Of a stretch of DNA of 23,391 nt, positions 18,115-23,391 are shown in pieces (position 1 is the first letter of the stretch; the number at the start of each line of letters is the position of its first letter). The stretch is from the NCBI GenBank assembly GCA_040307385.1, contig JAWRJQ010000095.1:1-23391 (forward strand), given 5' to 3'. The notes beneath the pieces are model-generated. The model made no database searches and was not told where the DNA came from. It was given only the letters and a program-made list of their open reading frames with translations. Source of the DNA: RUG721 sp040307385 (GTDB taxonomy: Bacteria > Actinomycetota > Coriobacteriia > Coriobacteriales > Atopobiaceae). Made by a program: the position numbers and the translations under genes.

Positions 18115-18993
18115 ATGGAATCCCCCGATGTCGTCATCATCACCGGCATGTCGGGCTCGGGCCGCACCCAGGCCCTCCACGTCTTCGAGGACATGGGCTA
18201 CTTCTGCATCGACAACCTGCCTCCGCGCCTGCTGGTGCAGCTCACCGAGCTGGTGGGCATCAACTCGGGCGTGGGGCGCCATCTCGCCGTGACGTGCGAT
18301 CCGAGGAGCCAGGGGCTCTTCGACGAGCTGTCCGACACGCTCGAGAACCTTGCGGCCCAGGAGATCAGCTATCGCGTGCTGTTCCTCACCGCCTCCGACG
18401 AGGTGATCATCCGCCGCTACAGCGAGAACCGCCGTCGGCACCCCATCGCGCTCGAAGGCGAGGACGTGCCCCATGCCGTCGCGCGCGAGCGCGCGCTGCT
18501 CGCCGCCGTGCGCGATCGCGCCGATCTTGTGGTGGATACCTCCCGCCTCAAGTCGAGCGCCCTGCGCGCCCTGCTCAGACGCGAGTTCTCCGAGCTCACC
18601 GACCAGGAGCTCATGAACGTGCACGTGCTGTCGTTCGGATTCAAGCACGGCATGCCCGTCGCAGCCGACCTGATGATCGACGTGCGGTTTCTGCCCAATC
18701 CCTTCTATGAGCCCGAGCTGCGCGTCCTCGACGGCAACGATGCCCCCGTGGTGCGCTACGTGCTCGACAATCCTGCGGCGCAGGAGTTTCTCGATGCATG
18801 GAACAAGCTGCTCGCCACCGTGCTTCCCGGCTATGTGGCGGAGGGCAAGTCGCAGCTCACCATCGCCGTGGGGTGCACGGGCGGCCAGCATCGCAGCGTG
18901 GCCATCGCCAATGCCACGGCGGCATACCTCTCCGAGCTCGGCTATCGGGCGACCATCTCGCATCGCGATCTCCCGAAGGCGGTGAGAAGGTAG
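18115..18993 (+). CDS. rapZ: RapZ/YvcJ family nucleotide-binding protein
   Basis: The 292-residue protein has the RapZ layout. The N-terminal P-loop domain carries G-M-S-G-S-G-R-T (11-18), with Arg in the Lys position as in other actinobacterial members, and E-D-M-G-Y-F-C-I-D-N-L-P (25-36). The C-terminal domain has S-F-G-F-K-H-G-M-P (173-181), D-V-R-F-L-P-N-P-F-Y (189-198), G-C-T-G-G-Q-H-R-S (253-261) and H-R-D (283-285). In E. coli the corresponding C-terminal residues bind glucosamine-6-phosphate and RapZ guides RNase E to GlmZ; in Gram-positive bacteria the role is less defined. The ATG follows the nanE stop with no gap, and GGAGG (18105-18109) lies 5 nt upstream inside nanE. Coupling to nanE is notable because the nan pathway feeds the glucosamine-6-phosphate pool. 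Confidence 0.94.
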   Translation: MESPDVVIITGMSGSGRTQALHVFEDMGYFCIDNLPPRLLVQLTELVGINSGVGRHLAVTCDPRSQGLFDELSDTLENLAAQEISYRVLFLTASDEVIIRRYSENRRRHPIALEGEDVPHAVARERALLAAVRDRADLVVDTSRLKSSALRALLRREFSELTDQELMNVHVLSFGFKHGMPVAADLMIDVRFLPNPFYEPELRVLDGNDAPVVRYVLDNPAAQEFLDAWNKLLATVLPGYVAEGKSQLTIAVGCTGGQHRSVAIANATAAYLSELGYRATISHRDLPKAVRR

Positions 18994-18994
18994 G

Positions 18995-19153
18995 GTGGAG
19001 CGGCGTCACGCGAAAGCCCGCGCGGTGCGCGTGGGCGGGGAAACGGACTGGCCCCAGATGCTGCGCGCCCTACGCGGTCGGGAGCGGGAGCCGGCCAAGC
19101 TCGCGCGCGCCCTCGAGGGGGTGAGCGCATGGCATCGTTCACCGCAGAGGTGA
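18995..19153 (+). pseudogene. 52-codon remnant resembling the ends of YvcK
   Basis: A GTG-started frame begins one base after the rapZ stop, with GAGAAGG 4 nt upstream, and ends at TGA 19151-19153 inside whiA. Residues 6-28 (K-A-R-A-V-R-V-G-G-E-T-D-W-P-Q-M-L-R-A-L-R-G-R) resemble the YvcK N-terminus, which typically reads like K-x-x-V-V-x-I-G-G-G-T-G-L-x-x-L-L-R-G-L-K. Residues 33-43 (P-A-K-L-A-R-A-L-E-G-V) recall the D-P-x-K-L-A-x-A-L type tail I associate with that family. The roughly 250-300 residues between are absent. The glycine motif itself is altered to G-G-E-T-D. The position, between rapZ and whiA, is exactly where yvcK lies in many Gram-positive genomes. I read it as an internally deleted yvcK; a new small protein or chance similarity cannot be ruled out. 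Confidence 0.45.
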
Positions 19154-20067
19154 AAGACGAGCTCTCGCGCGTCGAGGGCAGATGCGCCGCCTGCGACTAC
19201 GCCGAGCTTTCCGCCCTGCTGCGCGTGTGCGGCACGCTGTCGTTTCGCGGCACCGGGCGCTATGCGCTGCGTATCACCACCGAGACGGGCGCTGTGGCGC
19301 GCACCATCATCAAGCTGGCCCACGACCTCTTCGACCTCGACACCTCGCTCACCATCCGCCGTTCCGTGCTGCATCGGACGCGCAACTACCTGATCGAGAT
19401 CGCCGAGCAGGACGGCCTCGAGGGGGCCCTGGTGAAGCTGGGCATACTCGTGCCCGGACAGGGCCTCGCCGCAGGCATCCCGCGCGCGCTTCTGCGGAGG
19501 CGCTGCTGTCGCGAGGCGTTCGTGCGCGGGGCGTTCATGGCGAGCGGGTTCATCGCCGACCCGCGCGGCGACTTCCATCTGGAGCTGGCGGTGACGGGGG
19601 AGGCGTTCGCCAACGAGCTCATGGTCCTCGTCAACTCGCTCGGCGTGCACGCCCGTCTCAACCACCGGCGCGGCGCCTACGCGCTCTATCTCAAGAGCTT
19701 CGACGACATCGTGTCGCTGCTCGTGAGCATGGGGGCGGCGCGCTACGCCCACACCATCGAGGGCGTCCGCGCCGTGAAATCCGTCAAGAACGACGTCAAC
19801 CGCCGCGTCAACGCCGAGCTCGCCAACCAGAACCGGGCGGGCGATGCCGCTGCGGGCCAGATGGCGCTCATCGACGAGGCCGATGCCCTGATCGGACTCG
19901 CAGCGCTCCCGCGCGCGGTCCGCGAGTTCTGCGAGCTCAGGCGCGCCCATCCCGAGCTATCGCTCGCCGAGCTCGGGCAGGAGCTCACGCCCTCGGCGAC
20001 GAAGTCGGCCATGTACCATCGCGTGCTGCGCTTGGAGAAGATCGTGGCCGAGGCGAGGGAGGGCTAG
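19129..20067 (+). CDS. whiA: DNA-binding protein WhiA
   Basis: WhiA is a conserved Gram-positive regulator that controls sporulation septation in Streptomyces with WhiB and affects cell division elsewhere. The 312 residues show the start M-A-S-F-T-A-E-V-K-D-E-L, a degenerate LAGLIDADG-type region with R-G-A-F-M-A-S-G-F-I-A-D-P (133-145), the N-D-V-N-R-R-V-N-A-E-L-A-N-Q linker (221-234), and a C-terminal helix-turn-helix with S-L-A-E-L-G-Q-E-L and S-A-T-K-S-A-M-Y-H-R-V-L-R-L-E-K (about 278-304). Nuclease residues of homing enzymes are not retained, as is usual for WhiA. GAGGGGGTG lies about 6 nt before the ATG. It overlaps the end of the yvcK-like remnant by 25 bases and is likely in the rapZ transcript. 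Confidence 0.96.
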   Translation: MASFTAEVKDELSRVEGRCAACDYAELSALLRVCGTLSFRGTGRYALRITTETGAVARTIIKLAHDLFDLDTSLTIRRSVLHRTRNYLIEIAEQDGLEGALVKLGILVPGQGLAAGIPRALLRRRCCREAFVRGAFMASGFIADPRGDFHLELAVTGEAFANELMVLVNSLGVHARLNHRRGAYALYLKSFDDIVSLLVSMGAARYAHTIEGVRAVKSVKNDVNRRVNAELANQNRAGDAAAGQMALIDEADALIGLAALPRAVREFCELRRAHPELSLAELGQELTPSATKSAMYHRVLRLEKIVAEAREG

Positions 20068-20160
20068 CCGCTGCGGGGCAGCGCGCTTCCACCGCATTCA
20101 CGAGGGCTTTCGATCGGGCTGCGCCGTATTCCGCAAAAAAGCATCCGTGCCGCGGGTGTC

Positions 20161-20220
20161 TCGCCCGCAGCGATGCCGATTAGCGTTAAACTGTAAAAAG
20201 TTGGGTTTCTAACCGTCTCT
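20161..20220 (+). promoter_or_regulatory. A/T-rich putative promoter region of the gap operon
   Basis: Between whiA and gap, the stretch around TTAGCGTTAAACTGTAAAA (20180-20198) is strikingly A/T-rich against the surrounding composition and is the only such island before gap. It would leave a leader of about 60-90 nt. TAAACT (20187-20192) is a possible -10, but no good -35 stands at 16-18 bp, so I do not assign hexamers. A short GGTT/AACC inverted repeat follows at 20204-20214. Confidence 0.3.
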
Positions 20221-20235
20221 CGCGGTCTGTGGGCT

Positions 20236-20258
20236 TGGATGGCCGGAAGCGCCATCCA
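20236..20258 (+). other. Hairpin in the gap leader
   Basis: TGGATGGC (20236-20243) and GCCATCCA (20251-20258) form a perfect 8-bp stem with a 7-nt loop, ending 2 nt before the CTTTCGAAAGGA element. Its position just 5' of the ribosome binding site suggests mRNA stabilisation or control of translation. Confidence 0.55.
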
Positions 20259-20260
20259 CC

Positions 20261-20272
20261 CTTTCGAAAGGA
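20261..20272 (+). promoter_or_regulatory. Palindrome-embedded ribosome binding site of gap
   Basis: CTTTCGAAAGGA followed by G gives the Shine-Dalgarno AAAGGAG, 7 nt from element end to the ATG. The extended sequence CCTTTCGAAAGG (20260-20271) is a perfect 12-bp palindrome. It is identical over 12 bases, with identical spacing, to the esterase leader at 13975-13986. It fixes the ATG at 20280; an ATG at 20276 runs into an early stop. Confidence 0.65.
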
Positions 20273-20279
20273 GATATGC

Positions 20280-21305
20280 ATGGCAGTTAAGGTTGCAATC
20301 AACGGTTTTGGCCGCATCGGTCGCCTTGCCTTCAGGCAGATGTTCGGCCACGAGGGTTCCGAGATCGTCGCCATCAACGACCTCACCGACCCCAAGATGC
20401 TCGCCCACCTGCTGAAGTACGATTCTTCGCAGGGCAACTATGCTCGTGACCATGAGGTAACCGCCGGCGAGGACTGCATCACCGTCGACGGCAAGACCAT
20501 CAAGATCTACAAGGAAGCCGACGCGAGCAACCTGCCGTGGGGCGAGCTCGGCGTCGACGTCGTTCTCGAGTGCACCGGTTTCTACACCTCCAAGGCCAAG
20601 TCCCAGGCCCATATCGATGCCGGCGCCAAGAAGGTCGTCATCTCCGCTCCTGCGGGCAACGATCTGCCCACCGTCGTCTACAATGTCAACCATGAGACGC
20701 TGACCGCCGATGACGACATCATCTCCGCCGCCTCCTGCACCACCAACTGCCTCGCTCCCATGGCCAAGGCCCTCAACGACTGCGCTCCCATCCAGAGCGG
20801 CATCATGTGCACCATCCACGCCTACACCGGCGATCAGATGCTTCTCGACGGTCCGCACCGCAAGGGCGACCTGCGCCGCGCCCGCGCCGCAGCCGTCAAC
20901 ATCGTTCCCAACTCCACCGGTGCCGCCAAGGCCATCGGCCTCGTGATCCCCGAGCTCAACGGCAAGCTCATCGGCGCCGCCCAGCGCGTTCCCACGCCCA
21001 CCGGCTCCACCACCATGCTCTTCGCGGTCGTCAAGTACGACGGCGAGCTCACGGCCGACGCCATCAACGCCGCCATGAAGGCCGCCTCCGATCCCGAAAC
21101 CTTCGGCTACAACGAGGACCAGATCGTCTCCTCCGACATCGTGGGCATGACTTACGGCTCGCTCTTCGACGCCACCCAGACCATGGTCTCCAAGGTCGCC
21201 GACGGACTCTTCGAGGTTCAGGTCGTCTCCTGGTACGACAACGAGAACTCCTACACCTCCCAGATGGTCCGCACCATCAAGTACTTCGAGAAGTTCGTCG
21301 CTTAA
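20280..21305 (+). CDS. gap: Glyceraldehyde-3-phosphate dehydrogenase, type I
   Basis: The enzyme oxidises glyceraldehyde-3-phosphate to 1,3-bisphosphoglycerate with NAD in glycolysis. The 341 residues show the Rossmann start V-A-I-N-G-F-G-R-I-G-R (5-15), N-D-L (33-35) at the end of the second strand as in NAD-dependent forms, the catalytic Cys153 in A-S-C-T-T-N-C-L-A-P, His180 in T-I-H-A-Y-T, the N-I-V-P-N-S-T-G-A-A phosphate loop (207-216), and the C-terminal W-Y-D-N-E pattern. Length is normal. The strong AAAGGAG and the codon choice (for example AAG and ATC preferred throughout) fit high expression. It heads the gap-pgk-tpiA operon after a 213-bp gap that probably holds its own promoter. 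Confidence 0.98.
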   Translation: MAVKVAINGFGRIGRLAFRQMFGHEGSEIVAINDLTDPKMLAHLLKYDSSQGNYARDHEVTAGEDCITVDGKTIKIYKEADASNLPWGELGVDVVLECTGFYTSKAKSQAHIDAGAKKVVISAPAGNDLPTVVYNVNHETLTADDDIISAASCTTNCLAPMAKALNDCAPIQSGIMCTIHAYTGDQMLLDGPHRKGDLRRARAAAVNIVPNSTGAAKAIGLVIPELNGKLIGAAQRVPTPTGSTTMLFAVVKYDGELTADAINAAMKAASDPETFGYNEDQIVSSDIVGMTYGSLFDATQTMVSKVADGLFEVQVVSWYDNENSYTSQMVRTIKYFEKFVA

Positions 21306-21395
21306 CGGCCCGGATCAAACCCGCTCAGCGCGTGGCCGGCGACATCGTGCGCACGGTCGCGCGCCGATCTATCACGCGTGTTTTCAGCGAGGCGC

Positions 21396-21469
21396 CGGCG
21401 CTTTCCCCAGGCGCAGTTCCGCAGCGCGTCCTCTGCGCGAGGACTGTCCGAGCACTGGGAAAAGCGCCG
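21396..21469 (+). other. Nested stem-loop structure between gap and pgk
   Basis: CGGCGCTTTCCCCA (21396-21409) pairs with TGGGAAAAGCGCCG (21456-21469) at 13 of 14 positions, the exception being one C-A mismatch. Inside it, GTCCTC (21428-21433) pairs with GAGGAC (21439-21444) around TGCGC. The structure occupies much of the 187-nt gap and ends 12 nt before the pgk Shine-Dalgarno AAAGGAG (21481-21487). A role in mRNA processing or in setting different gap and pgk levels is inferred; there is no T-run for intrinsic termination. Confidence 0.5.
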
Positions 21470-21492
21470 TCGCTATCAAGAAAGGAGCTCGC

Positions 21493-22683
21493 ATGGCATT
21501 CACCAAGAAGACCGTGCGCGACATCGATGTCGCCGGCAAGCGCGTCATCATGCGTGTCGACTTCAACGTGCCCCTGAAGGACGGCGTCGTCACCGACGAT
21601 ACCCGTGTGCGCGCCGCCATCCCCACCATCGCCTACCTCAAGGAGCAGGGCGCCGGCATCATCCTCATGAGCCACCTCGGCCGCCCCAAGGGCGACGGCC
21701 CCGAGCCCGAGCTCACCCTCAAGCCGGCTGCCGACAAGCTCGCCGAGCTCACCGGCTATAACGTCGAGTTCTGCGACGACACCTATGGCGAGAAGGCCGC
21801 TGCGGCCTGCGCCGCCGTCCAGCCGGGCGACATCCTCGTCCTCGAGAACGTGCGCTTCCTCAAGGCCGAGAAGAAGAACGACCCCGAGGTCGCCAAGAAG
21901 CTCGCCTCCTATGCCGACATCTTTGTGCTCGACGCCTTCGGCACCGCGCACCGCGCCCAGGGTTCCGTCGTCGGTCCCGCCGACTACATCCCTGCCGTCG
22001 CCGGCTTTTTGCTGGAGAAGGAAGTCGATACCCTGACCTCCATCTTCTCCGAGCCCGAGCGTCCGTTCGTGGCCATCGTGGGCGGCTCCAAGGTTTCATC
22101 CAAGATCGGCGTGCTCGACCACCTCATCGACTCCGCCGACACCCTCATCATCGGCGGCGGCATGGCCTACACCTTCTTCCTCGCCCAGGGCTTCTCCGTG
22201 GGCACGAGCCTGCAGGAGCCCGATTGGGTGGAGGCTGCGGGCAACATGCTCAAGAAGGCCGAGGAGAAGGGCTGCAAGATCCTGTTGCCCATCGATAACG
22301 TCGTGACCGACCACTTCGGCGAGGATGCTGTGGGCGAGGTCGTCGATTCCAGCAAGATCCCCGACGATCGCATGGGCATGGACATCGGGCCCAAGACGAT
22401 CGAGCTGTATTGCGAGGCGGTCAAGGCCGCCAAGACCGTCTTCTGGAACGGCCCCATGGGCGTCTTCGAGATCGATCAGTTCGCCGCCGGCACCGAGGCC
22501 GTCGCCCGTGCGATCGCCGACGCCGGCAACACGTCCATCATCGGCGGCGGCGATTCCGTCGCGGCCATCAACAAGTTCGGCCTGGCCGACAAGATGAGCT
22601 GGATTTCCACCGGAGGCGGGGCGTCCATGGAACTCGTCGAGGGCAAGGCCCTTCCCGGAGTGGAGGCGCTTCTCGATGCGTAA
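21493..22683 (+). CDS. pgk: Phosphoglycerate kinase
   Basis: PGK transfers the acyl phosphate of 1,3-bisphosphoglycerate to ADP. The 396-residue monomer has the N-domain substrate motif R-V-D-F-N-V-P-L-K (21-29), S-H-L-G-R-P-K-G (60-67), L-E-N-V-R-F (117-122), D-A-F-G-T-A-H-R (153-160), the hinge region V-G-G-S-K-V-S-S-K (196-204), and in the C-domain F-W-N-G-P-M-G-V-F-E plus the nucleotide loop G-G-G-D-S-V-A-A. Length and motifs are ordinary. AAAGGAG lies 5 nt before the ATG. It follows gap after a structured 187-nt gap and overlaps tpiA by 8 nt, so pgk and tpiA are translationally coupled. Confidence 0.98.
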   Translation: MAFTKKTVRDIDVAGKRVIMRVDFNVPLKDGVVTDDTRVRAAIPTIAYLKEQGAGIILMSHLGRPKGDGPEPELTLKPAADKLAELTGYNVEFCDDTYGEKAAAACAAVQPGDILVLENVRFLKAEKKNDPEVAKKLASYADIFVLDAFGTAHRAQGSVVGPADYIPAVAGFLLEKEVDTLTSIFSEPERPFVAIVGGSKVSSKIGVLDHLIDSADTLIIGGGMAYTFFLAQGFSVGTSLQEPDWVEAAGNMLKKAEEKGCKILLPIDNVVTDHFGEDAVGEVVDSSKIPDDRMGMDIGPKTIELYCEAVKAAKTVFWNGPMGVFEIDQFAAGTEAVARAIADAGNTSIIGGGDSVAAINKFGLADKMSWISTGGGASMELVEGKALPGVEALLDA

Positions 22684-23391
22684 GGTGATGATTGCCGGAA
22701 ACTGGAAGATGAACAAGACCTTCAGCGAGGCCATCGAGCTCGCCCTGGCGCTGAACGACGAGCTCAAGGATGGCGTGGGCGACGTCGAGGTCGTCGTATG
22801 CCCGCCCGCCGTCGATCTCAAGGGCGTCGCCGAGGTCATCGAGCAGAACAACGCGCCGTTCGCGCTCGGCGCGCAGAACGTGTACTGGGAGGAGAAGGGC
22901 GCCTATACCGGCGAGACCGCTCCCGACATGCTGTCCGCCATCGGGGCCGCCTACTGCATCATCGGCCACTCCGAGCGCAGGGGCTATTTCGGCGAGACCG
23001 ATGAGGACATTAACAAGAAGGCCAAGGCGCTCATGGCCCATGGCATCGTGCCCATCTCCTGCTGCGGCGAGCCGCTCGAGATCCGCGAGGCCGGCACGCA
23101 TGTGGAGTTCGTCGTTGACCAGATCAAGGCCGACACCGCCGGGCTCGAGATCGCCGACCCTGCCAAGTACGTCATCGCCTACGAGCCCATCTGGGCCATC
23201 GGAACCGGCAAGACCGCCACGGCCGACGACGCCCAGGAGGTCTGCGGCGCCATCCGCGCGACCCTCGCCGAGATCTTCGGCGCCGACATCGCCGCGCAGA
23301 TCCGCGTGCTCTACGGAGGGTCCGCCAACGAGGACAACATCGCCGATCTCGTGGCCAAGCCCGATGTCGACGGCGCTCTGGTGGGCGGGGC
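22676..23391 (+). CDS. tpiA: Triosephosphate isomerase (3' truncated by window edge)
   Basis: Interconverts dihydroxyacetone phosphate and glyceraldehyde-3-phosphate. The frame starts at an ATG that overlaps the pgk stop by 8 nt, with GGAGG (22662-22666) 9 nt upstream, and runs open to the window end, giving 238 complete codons of the usual 250 or so. Catalytic residues are all visible: Lys11 in N-W-K-M-N, His98 in H-S-E-R-R, and Glu170 in Y-E-P-I-W-A-I-G-T-G-K with its flexible loop. The phosphate-binding Y-G-G-S and the L-V-G-G turn come at the very end. Only the last dozen or so residues are missing. Confidence 0.97.
   Translation, partial: MRKVMIAGNWKMNKTFSEAIELALALNDELKDGVGDVEVVVCPPAVDLKGVAEVIEQNNAPFALGAQNVYWEEKGAYTGETAPDMLSAIGAAYCIIGHSERRGYFGETDEDINKKAKALMAHGIVPISCCGEPLEIREAGTHVEFVVDQIKADTAGLEIADPAKYVIAYEPIWAIGTGKTATADDAQEVCGAIRATLAEIFGADIAAQIRVLYGGSANEDNIADLVAKPDVDGALVGG

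Noticed and set aside
18147..18168. Arg instead of Lys in the RapZ P-loop (G-M-S-G-S-G-R-T) as a sign of lost activity
   Set aside because: I recall Arg at this position in other actinobacterial RapZ proteins, so it is probably a lineage trait.
20150..20172. GCGGG...CCCGC inverted repeat after whiA as an intrinsic terminator
   Set aside because: The stem is only 5 bp with a 7-nt loop and no T-run follows.

Overview
The window looks like a chromosomal segment of a high-GC actinomycete of the class Coriobacteriia, most likely Collinsella or a near relative. That rests on the strong G/C bias at third codon positions, the actinobacterial-style rapZ - (yvcK position) - whiA - gap - pgk - tpiA order, and the protein sequences; no marker for a species call is present. 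All genes lie on the + strand. uvrA is cut at the left edge (its start and first Walker A are outside) and tpiA is cut at the right edge. I see no tRNA, rRNA, CRISPR array, insertion sequence or phage gene, and no gap longer than 300 bases.

Region 1 (1-8048) is a tightly packed housekeeping run: uvrA, a YbaK-type aminoacyl-tRNA deacylase, the lipid II flippase murJ, an ATP-grasp ligase that may act on peptidoglycan precursors, and uvrC. Region 2 (8049-18114) is an amino-sugar uptake and catabolism cluster. It encodes a Tat-type binding lipoprotein, a permease, a fused permease-ATPase, a second ATPase, a two-domain CE7-like esterase, a NanA/DapA-family aldolase, a ROK kinase (NanK-like) and NanE. 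Together these fit import of sialic acid, possible de-O-acetylation, cleavage to ManNAc, phosphorylation to ManNAc-6-P and epimerisation to GlcNAc-6-P. No sialidase, NagA, NagB or regulator is in the window. Region 3 (18115-23391) is rapZ, a decayed yvcK-like mini-ORF, whiA, then the glycolytic gap - pgk - tpiA operon.

The most interesting points are these. (a) A 52-codon ORF between rapZ and whiA looks like the N-terminus of YvcK joined to a short tail. (b) The CE7-like esterase carries a second, degenerate hydrolase domain with Glu at the nucleophile position. (c) The transporter fuses a permease to an ATPase and has lost the Fe-S cysteines usual in DppD/OppD-type ATPases. (d) nanE abuts rapZ, whose family senses glucosamine-6-phosphate in E. 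coli. (e) A leader module (hairpin, then CTTTCGAAAGGA, then exactly 7 nt, then the start codon) occurs at both the esterase and gap. (f) A palindromic, 21-bp-spaced repeat precedes the transporter operon. (g) UvrC lacks one of its usual cluster cysteines.

All functions are read from sequence motifs and context; no searches were run.
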